Shown: piece after piece, positions 43,330-52,850 of the stretch
Position numbering within the stretch: the stretch's first letter is position 1
Layout: each line of letters starts with the position of its first letter
DNA from: Actimicrobium sp035984655
GTDB lineage: Bacteria; Pseudomonadota; Gammaproteobacteria; Burkholderiales; Burkholderiaceae_D
Direction: 5' to 3'
Assembly: GCF_035984655.1 (NCBI RefSeq)
Contig: NZ_JAXCHT010000010.1
Span: forward strand, 1 to 64,000
Length of the DNA: 64,000 nt
The notes under the pieces: model-generated
The model's input: the letters and a program-made list of their open reading frames with translations, nothing else
What the model was told of the DNA's origin: nothing
Database searches by the model: none
Made by a program: the position numbers and the translations under genes

Positions 43330-43895
43330 CACGGTCGGGCGCAAAACACCCCTTTGCAGGCGCGCGCCAGACGGCCACGACGCGTAGGAATTTTCCTAGT
43401 CAGCGACACCAACACCTACGTTTCTATTCAGCGCACACCGATAGCATTCGGCTTCGCCGCTTGCCATAATTTCAACTTGTAACAGACATTTACCAAATGT
43501 AGACCTTCCGGTTCACGCGGTAAAAGCGCCTTGGATATTTCGTTGCGACGCTCTTGAAGCAGTTGCAACCCAGTTGACACCCGTTTATTGGAAACAGAAA
43601 GAAACCGTGCCACGCCCACAGGGCATACAAGCCCTGGCGACAACGCGAAATACGTCAATGATGCCGTGCCCCTGTGTCAGCCCGGCCGTCGGTAAGTTTG
43701 GCGATATCAGGCTGACCCAGCGTCTCTCGCCGCCGCGCCGGAAAAAACCTCAGACAGGCATTCGCCCGTCTGCACACCGTGGCTTGTGATTTCCAGGAAA
43801 TCACCAGGTTGCTTCGCGGACCTGTGTCACACCACGCCGACAGCACCACCTGTCGCACGAATGAAGTTCGCCTTAATTTGGAATAGGAGCTGGTT
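43330..43895. other. Intergenic region upstream of the Crp/Fnr gene
   Basis: 566 bases without a gene I can support. It contains an inverted repeat TAGGAA-TT-TTCCTA at 43385-43398, a possible dimeric operator. TTGACA at 43574-43579 has no matching -10 at normal spacing. The open frames here lack ribosome binding sites and family resemblance. Confidence 0.5.
43385..43398. promoter_or_regulatory. Palindromic site TAGGAA-TT-TTCCTA
   Basis: Perfect 6-bp inverted repeat with a two-base centre. Its geometry suits a dimeric helix-turn-helix regulator such as the NarL-type protein encoded just upstream or the Crp/Fnr protein downstream. Binding is not shown; it could be chance, though a 12-base perfect repeat next to a regulator gene is suggestive. 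Confidence 0.4.
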
Positions 43896-44771
43896 ATGTT
43901 GTCCACGCAAATATCGACAGTCCGACCCGAACGACCCTCTTTTTCAGTACCGTCTTCACCAATTGAAACAGGATGGCAGCGACAGGGAAAACTTTGGTCC
44001 AACGTCAAGGAACTCTGCGAAGTCCTGCGCATGTCGCCAGCCTCGGCCTCGCTGATTGCTGATGAAGAGCTTCTGTTTCAACACGTACAATTCAAGACGG
44101 GGCAGCGGATACACACCATTGGGCAACCTTTCGACGCGCTGTATATCGTCCATTCCGGGTTCCTGAAAACCGTGCTGATCGACGAATTCGGCAACGAACA
44201 GGTACTCAGTTTCCCAATGAAAGGCGATCTCTTCGGCGTCGACGGTATTCATTCTCGCCGCTACGCTTCCGAGGCAGTGGCATTGTCGAATTGCGACCTG
44301 ATCCTGCTGCCGTTCAAGAAACTGTCCGCCCTCGGCCGTATCCACATTGATTTCGAGCACGCAATCTACAGTGTGATGAGCCGCGAACTGGTACGTGAAC
44401 AGTCAATGATCAGCATGCTTGGCGCACTCAGTGCCGAGGCGCGTGTCGCGCGCTTTCTCGTGTCACTGTCGGACCGGTATGCCGAAATGGGCTATTCCAG
44501 CAAACTGTTCAACCTGCGCATGACCCGACACGAAATTGGCAGCTACCTCGGATTAACACTTGAAACTGTCAGTCGCACACTATCGGCATTCAATGAGATC
44601 GGTTTGATCACCGTCGACCAACGTTCGATTGGCATCAAGGATCCGGAGGCGCTGAAAACACTCCGCAGGCTTCCTCCTTCAAGCGCCCGTGCCAAGCAGG
44701 TTGCCTCGCGCAAGGCAAAACAGTCAAACGACGTGAGGGCCGACGAACCAATGGCAGCGTCCCTCGCTTAA
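43896..44771 (+). CDS. Crp/Fnr family transcriptional regulator
   Basis: 291-residue regulator. A cyclic-nucleotide-binding-like beta-barrel spans about residues 60-170, followed by a dimer helix and a Crp-type helix-turn-helix (MTRHEIGSYLGLTLETVSRT at about 209-228). It resembles the Fnr branch but has no N-terminal Cys-x3-Cys-x2-Cys cluster, so it is not an Fe-S oxygen sensor of the Fnr type. The N-terminal 50 residues and the last 40 (Lys/Arg/Ala-rich) are variable. AGGAGC precedes ATG 43896. The target genes and signal are unknown. Confidence 0.9.
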   Translation: MLSTQISTVRPERPSFSVPSSPIETGWQRQGKLWSNVKELCEVLRMSPASASLIADEELLFQHVQFKTGQRIHTIGQPFDALYIVHSGFLKTVLIDEFGNEQVLSFPMKGDLFGVDGIHSRRYASEAVALSNCDLILLPFKKLSALGRIHIDFEHAIYSVMSRELVREQSMISMLGALSAEARVARFLVSLSDRYAEMGYSSKLFNLRMTRHEIGSYLGLTLETVSRTLSAFNEIGLITVDQRSIGIKDPEALKTLRRLPPSSARAKQVASRKAKQSNDVRADEPMAASLA

Positions 44772-45093
44772 GGCACACGCTCCATCACCAGACGTCGCGT
44801 CGCCTGCCCGATGGATTGGGCCGGCGCCGTGAATTGCGGGCAATACGCTTTCACGTGGCTGCGCAGAACCCTGCGCAGGCGCGCATGCAGACCAGATCGC
44901 GACGTTTGCAGGCCAAGCGCCGCGCCATCTTCCGGACATAAACAGGCCGACAAGCGTCGGCGCCAATCCCCGTTCAACCTGCATTTTTGGACATCCATTC
45001 CTGTCGATGTGCGGCCTGTCGCACAGGCATGGCGAGTCAATGCCGTGATGTCTACAGTGTGATCATCGCAACGCACCTTTCAAAGGACGCCAA
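44772..45093. other. Intergenic region
   Basis: 322 bases with no supported gene, terminator hairpin or clear promoter pair. It separates the Crp/Fnr gene from the small secreted protein gene. Confidence 0.5.
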
Positions 45094-45327
45094 ATGAACA
45101 CGCTCACCACCCTGATTTTCGCCACGTTCGGCCTGTTGGCCGCCAACGCTGCTCTGGCAGCAGACCCTGCGCCAATAGCGCCGGTAGCGACGGAGCGGGT
45201 CATTGTGCTGCAACCCGTCATCGTCGTCGGCAAACGCCTCAGTCCGGTCGAAAAAACGCTGCTCGCCCGCAACGAGCGCATGGAGCACAAACCCGTTGCC
45301 GCTGGAAAAACCGGTGGTAAAGGTTAG
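45094..45327 (+). CDS. Small secreted hypothetical protein
   Basis: 77-residue protein with a signal peptide: hydrophobic core LIFATFGLLAANAALA, with likely cleavage after ALA at residue 22. The mature part is about 55 residues and basic, with VIVLQPVIVVGKRLSPVEK. AAAGGA precedes ATG 45094 by eight bases. No family is recognised. It lies 185 bases upstream of a LytS-type kinase on the same strand. Confidence 0.65.
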   Translation: MNTLTTLIFATFGLLAANAALAADPAPIAPVATERVIVLQPVIVVGKRLSPVEKTLLARNERMEHKPVAAGKTGGKG

Positions 45328-45512
45328 GAACGGCCAGGCCTGCCTGACCGGGCGGCGGGTACGGAGCAGTACGCCATCAAACGCGTTTGCTCCGATGGCC
45401 GAAGCCGTTTCCTCGATATCGCTGGTGGTTGCCCCGCAACAGCGATTTTCAACGCCGCTTACACGTTAAACTATCCCCGATTCATCGAAGCATTACCCAT
45501 ACAAGCGAACCC

Positions 45513-46790
45513 ATGACTTCCAATTTTCGTCCGACGGCCATCCAGTTCCTGACCACGCTGCCCGAGTCACTCAAGCGCGCGTTTGACGCAACCGCAACCT
45601 GGGTCACGCAACTTTCGTGGTGGAAGTTCTTCCTGTTCGCGATACTGATGCTGGCAGCCGGCGGCATCACGCAATCGATGCTGTTCTCGTCGTCGCACAC
45701 CCGGGTTGTCTCCGACGACAGTGGCAGCCGGCACGCGCGCAACAAGTCGCGAGCGCTCGGCGACAACGATACCGAAGTCCAGATTGACCAGAGCGGCATT
45801 CACATACGGAAAAACAAATCCGGCAGCGTGCCCGCTCCGGACGAGGCAGATCCCGCGACGCCGACGCCGCCAACGCCGCCGGTGCCGGCGCCACCGCACC
45901 CGGTTACTCAGGGACCGACCGCGACGTTGAAAAATGACGAGGTGCACATCACCCTGCCACCGGGCGTGGGAAAGGAAGTGCAGGATGCGATCAGCGAAGC
46001 CGTCGACGACGCCGCCGCACAGAAGGTGGAAACCTACCGCGAAAAATCATCGGAATGGTTCATGAATTTCGTCCTGCTGCTGGTGCTCGGCTTGTTTGGC
46101 ACCAAGGCGCTGGTGGGTGGCAAGAAGCGCGCCGAGGCCGAAGCCGCGGCGGCCAACACGATTGCCGAACGGGAGGCAATGCAGCGCCAGGTCACCGAGG
46201 CAAAAATGCAGATGATGCAGGCGCAGGTCGAGCCGCACTTTCTGTTCAACACGCTGGCCTCGGTGGAATACCTGATCGAAACCGATCCGCCACGCGCGTC
46301 GAGGATGCAGCGCAGCCTGATCCAGTATTTGCGCGCTGTGCTGCCGCAAATGCGCGAAAACGCACCAATCACCAACCTGGGTCGCGAAGTCGACATGGTG
46401 CGGGCCTATCTCGACCTGCTCAAGATGCGCATGGAAGAACGCCTGATCGTCGATTGCCGGATTCCCGATGGCCTGCGCAGCGCCGCCTTTCCGCCGATGA
46501 TGTTGCAATCGCTGGTCGAGAATGCCATCAAGCACGGCCTTGAGTGCAAGCCGGAAGGCGGCAGCCTGACCTTGTCTGCCGAAATCGCCGACAACAAGCT
46601 GCGCGTCACCGTCGCCGACACCGGCATGGGCTTTGGTGCGGTGCCCAGCGACGGCACCGGACTCGGCTTGCAAAATATTCGCGAACGGCTCAAGCTGCTG
46701 CACGGTGGCGCTGGTGAGCTGATCATCGCCCCCAACAAGCCCAGCGGCGTGCTGGCAACCATTGAAGTCCCTTATCAACTTGCCCGCTAA
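45513..46790 (+). CDS. LytS/YehU-type sensor histidine kinase
   Basis: 425-residue kinase. A first membrane helix (about 33-52) is followed by a ~125-residue extracytoplasmic domain rich in proline and acidic residues (TPTPPTPPVPAPPHPV), a second membrane helix (about 182-200), and the His_kinase domain with VEPHFLFNTLASVEYL near residue 247, His being the phosphoacceptor. The HATPase has LVENAIKHGLE and DTGMGFG. ATG 45513 gives MTSNFRPTA. The partner is the LytTR regulator 17 bases downstream. Confidence 0.9.
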   Translation: MTSNFRPTAIQFLTTLPESLKRAFDATATWVTQLSWWKFFLFAILMLAAGGITQSMLFSSSHTRVVSDDSGSRHARNKSRALGDNDTEVQIDQSGIHIRKNKSGSVPAPDEADPATPTPPTPPVPAPPHPVTQGPTATLKNDEVHITLPPGVGKEVQDAISEAVDDAAAQKVETYREKSSEWFMNFVLLLVLGLFGTKALVGGKKRAEAEAAAANTIAEREAMQRQVTEAKMQMMQAQVEPHFLFNTLASVEYLIETDPPRASRMQRSLIQYLRAVLPQMRENAPITNLGREVDMVRAYLDLLKMRMEERLIVDCRIPDGLRSAAFPPMMLQSLVENAIKHGLECKPEGGSLTLSAEIADNKLRVTVADTGMGFGAVPSDGTGLGLQNIRERLKLLHGGAGELIIAPNKPSGVLATIEVPYQLAR

Positions 46791-46807
46791 CCTGAAAAGA
46801 CCCGCTG

Positions 46808-47560
46808 ATGCCCACTGCGATCCTGGCCGACGATGAACGACTGATGCGTGACCAGCTGCGCCTGCGGCTGCAAGAGGCCTGGCCCGAACTGGACATCATC
46901 GGCGAGGCAAAAAATGGCGAGGAAGCCATTGCCCTGGTGCAGGCGCACCGGCCCGACTTCACGTTTCTCGATATTCGCATGCCGGGCAAGAATGGTCTTG
47001 ATGCCGCACAAGCCATTGGCAACAGCAGCCATATTGTCTTTATTACCGCCTACGACCAGTACGCGGTCGAGGCCTTCGAGCGCGGCGCAGTCGATTACCT
47101 GCTCAAGCCGGCCGAGACGGAACGCCTGCGCTTGACGGTCGAACGCCTGAAAGCCCGCATCAGCACCCCGCCGCCGGAACTCGGCGGTATGCTGGCGCAA
47201 CTTGCCAAGCAGATGGGACTGGCCGTAAAGCCAGCCTGGCTGCAATGGATCCAGGCCTCGATCGGCCAGGAGCTGCGTCTGATTCCGGTCGAAGAAATCC
47301 TGTTCTTTCAGTCCGATGAAAAGTACACCCGGGTGCAAACCGCGCGCTATGAAGCACTGATTCGCAAGCCGGTACGCGATCTTGCCGTCGAACTCGATCC
47401 GGAACTGTTCTGGCAAATCCATCGTTCGACGCTGGTCAATGTGCATGCGATCGACGGGGTTGCGCGCGACCTGCGTGGTCGCCATCTGGTACTGATCAAA
47501 GGGCAACCGGATAAACTGGAAGTCAGCCGCAGTTTTGTGCATCTGTTCAAGCAAATGTGA
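46808..47560 (+). CDS. LytTR family response regulator
   Basis: 250-residue regulator with a receiver domain (about 1-120; DDE at 8-10, Asp55 in FLDIRMPG, LLKP lysine) and a LytTR DNA-binding domain (about 150-250; IPVEEILFFQSDEKYTRV). LytTR proteins bind direct repeats. It lies downstream of its likely kinase and 72 bases before a membrane PAS-GGDEF gene, and may control the whole downstream string of genes. Confidence 0.93.
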   Translation: MPTAILADDERLMRDQLRLRLQEAWPELDIIGEAKNGEEAIALVQAHRPDFTFLDIRMPGKNGLDAAQAIGNSSHIVFITAYDQYAVEAFERGAVDYLLKPAETERLRLTVERLKARISTPPPELGGMLAQLAKQMGLAVKPAWLQWIQASIGQELRLIPVEEILFFQSDEKYTRVQTARYEALIRKPVRDLAVELDPELFWQIHRSTLVNVHAIDGVARDLRGRHLVLIKGQPDKLEVSRSFVHLFKQM

Positions 47561-47632
47561 TGGTAAGGTGCCAATGACTGCGCGGCTCAACGACGCAGAA
47601 ACGTTCCGACCACACGCACGAGACCAACAGGC

Positions 47633-49270
47633 ATGCGCTTTCCGTTTATTTCCAACCTCAAGACCCGCGTCGCGCTGACCGTCAGCATTCTCATCCTGCT
47701 CACCACGGTGCTGGCAGCGACGATGACGCTGGTGCTGGTCGGACCGCACATCACTGCATTGCCGACCGGCGAACTTTCCGGTCTCGCGCTGGCGACGCTG
47801 GTCGCGGCGCTGCTCCTGGCGGGCCTGTTCGGCACGCTGGCCTGGCGAACGATTCACCATCAGATCGCCCCGCTCCAGCTGCTGCTGCAACGCATGCAAC
47901 GCGACAGTACGGGTGCCGCCGCGCAGTCCCAGGGTGGCGACGAAATCGGCAACCTGTCGCGCGCCTTCGACGTGTTGCTGCAGGAGCGCATGTCGGCCGA
48001 CCATCGTTATCAATCCAGCCAGGCGCGGCTGCGACTGATTGCCGACAACATCCCGGCGCTGGTTGCGTATGTCGATGCAGGAGAGCAAGTCGTCTTTGCC
48101 AATCGCCGCTATGAACAAGCCTACGGGGTCGCCCCCGAACATCTTGGCAAGCTCAATGTGAAGGCGCTGCTGGGCGACGATGTCTACGCCCAAAGTGCGC
48201 CCTATATCGCAGAAGCGCTGGGGGGCCAGGCCACCAATTTCGAACGGCTCGTCACGCACGGCGGCCAGGTGCGCTGGGAACGCGTGAGTTACGTGCCGGA
48301 GCGGGCTGACGACGGCAGCGTCGCCGGATTTATTTCCCTGGCCGAAGACATCACTGAACTCAAGCGCGCCCAGCACACGTTCGCCCGCAGCGAAATGCGG
48401 CTGCGCATGATCACCGACAACATGCCGGCGCTGATCGCGTATATCGACACCGAGCAGCGCTACCGTTTCTGCAACGACTATTACGAGACCATCCTCCACC
48501 TGCCGTCCGACCAGGTGCTCGGCCAGACAGTGCGACACGTCATGGGCGAAGCCGCGTATGCGGAGGCGGCCGGTTACATCGAACTGGTGCTGCGTGGCGA
48601 ACGGGTCAGTTTTGAGCAACAGACCAGCGGACCGGCCGGACGGTATTTTCTGCACGATTATTTGCCCGATCTGGATGCCGGCGGCGCCGTCACCGGATTT
48701 TATTCAATGGTGCAGGACATCACCAAACTCAAGCAGGTGGAAAACCAGCTGCGCATCCTGGCCCGCTTCGACAATCTGACCGGCCTGCCCAACCGCAACC
48801 AGTTCGATGAAAAACTCGCCGCCGCGATGGCGCGCAGCCGCCGCAGCAAGCAGGTGATGGCGCTGATGTTCCTCGACATCGATCACTTCAAGAGCATCAA
48901 CGACACCCTGGGTCATCAGGGCGGTGATGAAGTGCTGCGCGAATTTGGCCGCCGTCTGCTGGCATCGGTGCGCAAGACCGACACGGTGTCGCGGCTGGCC
49001 GGTGACGAATTCGTGATCATTCTTGAGGGGCTGCACCTGCCCGAGGAGAGCGCCACCGTCGCCGCCAAGATCATCGACGCGATGGCGACGGACTTCGACA
49101 TCCTCGGCATCCGGCGCAAGGTCAGCACCAGCATCGGCATCGCGCTGGGTCACGACAACGAAAACGACGGTGCCGCGCTGCTGCGGCGCGCCGATGAAGC
49201 GCTGTACGAAGCCAAGGCGGCGGGTCGCAACATGTTCCGCACTGCGCCCGGCTCGCACACCGTCAGCTGA
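47633..49270 (+). CDS. Membrane PAS-PAS-GGDEF diguanylate cyclase
   Basis: 545-residue protein. Two membrane helices (about 10-36 and 48-70) enclose a very short periplasmic loop. A HAMP-like linker is followed by two PAS domains (about 128-250 and 255-375) and a C-terminal GGDEF domain (about 380-540). The active-site motif is LAGDEF, a common functional variant of GGDEF. DIDHFKSINDTLGH is intact. Diguanylate cyclase activity is therefore likely. Its stop lies only 13 bases before kynB, which is unusual. Confidence 0.9.
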   Translation: MRFPFISNLKTRVALTVSILILLTTVLAATMTLVLVGPHITALPTGELSGLALATLVAALLLAGLFGTLAWRTIHHQIAPLQLLLQRMQRDSTGAAAQSQGGDEIGNLSRAFDVLLQERMSADHRYQSSQARLRLIADNIPALVAYVDAGEQVVFANRRYEQAYGVAPEHLGKLNVKALLGDDVYAQSAPYIAEALGGQATNFERLVTHGGQVRWERVSYVPERADDGSVAGFISLAEDITELKRAQHTFARSEMRLRMITDNMPALIAYIDTEQRYRFCNDYYETILHLPSDQVLGQTVRHVMGEAAYAEAAGYIELVLRGERVSFEQQTSGPAGRYFLHDYLPDLDAGGAVTGFYSMVQDITKLKQVENQLRILARFDNLTGLPNRNQFDEKLAAAMARSRRSKQVMALMFLDIDHFKSINDTLGHQGGDEVLREFGRRLLASVRKTDTVSRLAGDEFVIILEGLHLPEESATVAAKIIDAMATDFDILGIRRKVSTSIGIALGHDNENDGAALLRRADEALYEAKAAGRNMFRTAPGSHTVS

Positions 49271-49283
49271 TGCGAGCGCCACG

Positions 49284-49910
49284 ATGACAGCACCAACATT
49301 GTGGGACATCAGTCCGGCCCTGTCGGCCGATACGCCGGTCTGGCCGGGTGACACCGACTTCCAGGCTGCGACGACGTGGGAGATTGCCGACGGCTGCCCG
49401 GTCAAGGTCAGCCGCATTACGCTGTCGACCCACACCGGCGCCCACCGCGACGCCCCGTCGCATTACGATGCCGCTGGCGCTGCGATCGACGCGGTGGCGC
49501 TGGATGTATATCTCGGACCATGCCGGGTGATCAGCTGCCTCGGCGTAACCGTGGTGCAGCCGCAGCATGTGCGGCATGCGCTCGACGGCGTGCCGGCAAG
49601 GGTACTGCTGCACACCTATGCAACGGCGCCGCAGCAGCACTGGGATGCCGCGTTTCCGAGCGTCGCCAGCGACACCATCAATCTGCTTGCTGCCCATGGC
49701 GTGCAACTGATCGGCATCGATTCACCGTCGCTCGATCCGCAGGAATCCAAGACCCTCGACGCGCACCACGCGGTGCGCACACACCGGATGGCCATCCTCG
49801 AAGGCATCGTCCTCGACGATGTGCCCGATGGCGACTATGAACTGATTGCGCTGCCGCTGAAACTGACCGGCCTCGATGCCAGCCCGGTGCGCGCGATCCT
49901 CCGAAAATGA
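49284..49910 (+). CDS. kynB: Kynurenine formamidase
   Basis: 208-residue metal-dependent cyclase-family enzyme that hydrolyses N-formylkynurenine to kynurenine and formate. The metal motif HTGAHRDAPSHY lies at about residues 46-57. SPALSADTPVWPGDTDF at the N-terminus is typical. ATG 49284 is 13 bases after the GGDEF stop with no strong ribosome binding site. The last codon overlaps the kynU start (ATGA). Confidence 0.93.
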   Translation: MTAPTLWDISPALSADTPVWPGDTDFQAATTWEIADGCPVKVSRITLSTHTGAHRDAPSHYDAAGAAIDAVALDVYLGPCRVISCLGVTVVQPQHVRHALDGVPARVLLHTYATAPQQHWDAAFPSVASDTINLLAAHGVQLIGIDSPSLDPQESKTLDAHHAVRTHRMAILEGIVLDDVPDGDYELIALPLKLTGLDASPVRAILRK

Positions 49911-51169
49911 CCGAAACCATGATGCCAAGAAGTGCCGCCGCAGCACTCGACCAGAGCGACCCGCTGGCCGCGTTGCGCGATGAATTTGCCTTGCCTGACG
50001 GCGTGATCTACCTCGATGGCAACTCGCTCGGCGCACGCCCGCAGGCCGCTGCCGCGCGCGCGGCGCAGGTCATTGCGCAGGAATGGGGCGACGGTCTGGT
50101 GCGCAGCTGGAACAAGGCCGGCTGGTTCGAGATGCCCACCCGCCTCGGCGACCTGCTGGCGCCGCTGATTGGGGCGGGCGCCGACGAGGTGGTGGTGACC
50201 GATACCACCTCGATGAATTTGTTCAAGGCGCTGGCAGGTGCATTGCACATCCAGGCACAGCGTCCGGCCAGCGCTGCGCGCCGCATCATTGTCAGCGAGC
50301 GCAGCAATTTTCCAACCGACCTGTATATCGCCGAAGGGCTGGCCAGCTGGCTGGATCGCGGCTATCAATTGCGCCTGATCGACAGCCCCGACCAGCTCGA
50401 CGCCGCCATCGATTCCGATACCGCCGTCGTCATGCTTACCCATGTCAACTACCGCAGCGGCAGTCTGCATGACATGGCGACCATCAATCGGATCGCACAC
50501 CAGCGCGGCGCCCTGACCGTGTGGGATCTGGCGCATTCGGTGGGCGCCTTGCCGATCCACCTGCAACGTGACGACTGCGACTTTGCCGTCGGCTGCACCT
50601 ACAAATATCTTAATGGCGGGCCCGGCGCGCCAGCCTTCATCTGGCTCGCGCCGCGCCATCAGGCCGACTTCGCGCAGCCGCTGACAGGCTGGTGGGGACA
50701 TGCGGCGCCGTTTGCAATGGCGCCCGGCTTTGTTCCCGTCGACGGCATCCGGCGCGCCTTGTGCGGCACCCAGCCGATGGTCTCGCTGGCGCTGGTGGAG
50801 TGCGGTCTGAACGTGTTCGCCAAAACCTCCATGGGTGCGATCCGCACCAAATCGCTGGCGCTGACCGACCTGTTCATCGCGCTGGTCGAAGCACGCTGCG
50901 CCGCCCATCCGCTACGCCTTGTCACACCGCGCGAACATGCGCGCCGCGGCAGTCATGTCAGCTTCGAACATCCGCACGGCTACCCGGTCATGCAAGCACT
51001 GATTGCCCGTGGCGTAATCGGTGACTATCGCGAACCGCACATCATGCGCTTTGGCTTCACGCCGCTGTACACCCGCTTTGTCGATGTCTGGGATGCCGTT
51101 GCCATCCTGGCCGACCTGCTGGATCGACAAGCCTATGACCTCACCGGCGCGCGCGACGCCGTCACCTGA
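49907..51169 (+). CDS. kynU: Kynureninase
   Basis: 420-residue PLP enzyme that cleaves kynurenine to anthranilate and alanine. Motifs are YLDGNSLGARPQ at the N-terminus, WDLAHSVGALP (Asp contacts PLP) near residue 205, and the PLP lysine in GCTYKYLNGGPG near residue 232. The start overlaps kynB by four bases. It is followed by kynA after ten bases. Formation of anthranilate marks the anthranilate branch of tryptophan breakdown. Confidence 0.95.
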   Translation: MTETMMPRSAAAALDQSDPLAALRDEFALPDGVIYLDGNSLGARPQAAAARAAQVIAQEWGDGLVRSWNKAGWFEMPTRLGDLLAPLIGAGADEVVVTDTTSMNLFKALAGALHIQAQRPASAARRIIVSERSNFPTDLYIAEGLASWLDRGYQLRLIDSPDQLDAAIDSDTAVVMLTHVNYRSGSLHDMATINRIAHQRGALTVWDLAHSVGALPIHLQRDDCDFAVGCTYKYLNGGPGAPAFIWLAPRHQADFAQPLTGWWGHAAPFAMAPGFVPVDGIRRALCGTQPMVSLALVECGLNVFAKTSMGAIRTKSLALTDLFIALVEARCAAHPLRLVTPREHARRGSHVSFEHPHGYPVMQALIARGVIGDYREPHIMRFGFTPLYTRFVDVWDAVAILADLLDRQAYDLTGARDAVT

Positions 51170-51179
51170 TAGCGATGCC

Positions 51180-52022
51180 ATGACAACTGAAAACGATGCA
51201 CCCAAATCCTGGCACGGTGCGCAACTCGACTTTGCCGAATCGATGAGCTACGGCGACTATCTGGCGCTCGACCAGATCCTGTCGGCGCAGCATCCGCGCT
51301 CGCCCAATCACAATGAAATGCTGTTCATCATCCAGCATCAGACCAGCGAACTGTGGATGAAGCTGATGCTGCACGAACTGCATGGCGTGCGCGACCACCT
51401 GCACCGGGGCGAGCTGCCACCGGCCTTCAAGATGCTGGCGCGGGTGGCGCGCATCATGGATCAACTGGTCCATGCATGGGATGTGCTGGCGACGATGACG
51501 CCGCCGGAATACACCGCGATCCGGCCGTTCCTGGGCAACTCGTCGGGCTTTCAGTCGCATCAGTATCGCGAAGTCGAATTCATCCTGGGGAACAAGAACG
51601 CCACGCTGCTGAAGGTGCACGAAAGCCTTCCGGTGGCCCACGCCGCCCTCGATGCCGCGTTGCGCACCCCCTCGATTTACGACGAAGCGATCCTGTTGAT
51701 GGCGCGCAGCGGACTGGCCATCGATACCGCACGACTAACGCGCGACTGGACCCTGCCGACGCAAGCCGACGATTCCGTCAAGCGCGCCTGGCTGGGCGTC
51801 TATCGCGATCCGGCTGCGCATTGGGCACTGTATGAACTGGCCGAAAAGCTGGTCGATCTGGAAACCGCGTTTCGTTTCTGGCGCTTCCGCCATGTCACGA
51901 CGGTCGAGCGGATCATCGGTTTCAAGACCGGCACTGGCGGCACCGCCGGGGTGAGTTATCTGCGCAAGATGCTGGATGTGGTGCTGTTTCCGGAACTGTT
52001 TGCGTTGCGCACGGATTTGTAG
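51180..52022 (+). CDS. kynA: Tryptophan 2,3-dioxygenase
   Basis: 280-residue haem enzyme that opens the indole ring of tryptophan, first step of the kynurenine pathway. Conserved stretches are HNEMLFIIQHQTSELWMK (about 41-58), NSSGFQSHQYREVEF (about 120-134) and the haem-ligand region KTGTGGTAGVSYL near the C-terminus. ATG 51180 gives MTTENDAPKSWHG. It ends the kynB-kynU-kynA set. No Lrp-type kynR lies beside these genes. Confidence 0.95.
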   Translation: MTTENDAPKSWHGAQLDFAESMSYGDYLALDQILSAQHPRSPNHNEMLFIIQHQTSELWMKLMLHELHGVRDHLHRGELPPAFKMLARVARIMDQLVHAWDVLATMTPPEYTAIRPFLGNSSGFQSHQYREVEFILGNKNATLLKVHESLPVAHAALDAALRTPSIYDEAILLMARSGLAIDTARLTRDWTLPTQADDSVKRAWLGVYRDPAAHWALYELAEKLVDLETAFRFWRFRHVTTVERIIGFKTGTGGTAGVSYLRKMLDVVLFPELFALRTDL

Positions 52023-52117
52023 CCCGCGTCGGCGCAACGATGCATTCTTGAAATTGTGTGGAACCGGAGGGCTACAAAAAGTTACCTAGTAGTCTCTCAA
52101 TTACCCTCGGTTCTTAC

Positions 52118-52840
52118 ATGATCCCCTCGCTTGCCCAACGATGTTCACCGTTTAGTCTTTTGAGACCTTGTGGACGTAATGCGAACGTCATCGACACATC
52201 AAACCCACCTGCCGAGGCCCCGACCCCATACCAGGCAGAGTTGACGCCCCCAGTCCGAAGCGCGCGCGATCGCGCCAAGCGGGAGCAATTCGACAGCAAG
52301 AAGTCCGACGCCGACAATGGAAAATCAGAGAGTCCCGTGCCATCCGCCGCCCCCGACGAACTCGGAATCGTTCGGGATTCGTCGCAAGACCTGCGCTTGG
52401 GATTCCTGAACGATAACCATGAGAACTACGGCCTGCGGTCATTTCGCTACGCGCTTGCCGCTCGCCTCGATGAGATCTACGCGGCGCATCAGGTGCGGAC
52501 GAATCCCGATGTTCCACGCGCCGACACCCCACAGCTTGCGCGGATAAAAACAGGCGCCAGCCTGATTCCGTTGCCCTTCGCAGGGGCCGCTGTCGGCGCG
52601 GTGGCCGGCATGGTCGGCGCGACGGTTGACCAATCGAACACCAATAAAGCGATACGGTTTCTCGAAAACTTTCCGTCAAAAGAAGGATTCATGACGCTTG
52701 TCGATAGCGCCGTCGTCGCTGCGCTGAACGATCCGGCATTCCGGTTTTCGTTGATGGCGGATGCGCCGGCGATATCACCACTCGCTCGACCGACCGACCC
52801 GCTCTGGTCACAAAAAAGCACTCAGTTTTCCGCAAATTAA
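52118..52840 (+). CDS. Orphan hypothetical protein A
   Basis: About 240 residues from ATG 52118; GTG 52058 is an alternative and neither has a good ribosome binding site. Residues 1 to about 85 are Ser/Pro/Lys-rich. The rest is more ordered, with a Gly/Ala/Val hydrophobic stretch (LPFAGAAVGAVAGMVGATV at about 155-173) that could be a membrane hairpin. No family is recognised. It ends in TAA at 52840, directly followed by a start for gene B. Base composition is less GC-rich than the kyn genes. It may be co-translated with, or once fused to, gene B. Confidence 0.55.
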   Translation: MIPSLAQRCSPFSLLRPCGRNANVIDTSNPPAEAPTPYQAELTPPVRSARDRAKREQFDSKKSDADNGKSESPVPSAAPDELGIVRDSSQDLRLGFLNDNHENYGLRSFRYALAARLDEIYAAHQVRTNPDVPRADTPQLARIKTGASLIPLPFAGAAVGAVAGMVGATVDQSNTNKAIRFLENFPSKEGFMTLVDSAVVAALNDPAFRFSLMADAPAISPLARPTDPLWSQKSTQFSAN

Positions 52841-52850
52841 GGAAAGGGGG

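Noticed and set aside
43574..43602. TTGACA as a promoter -35 for the Crp/Fnr gene
   Set aside because: No acceptable -10 hexamer lies 16-18 bases downstream.
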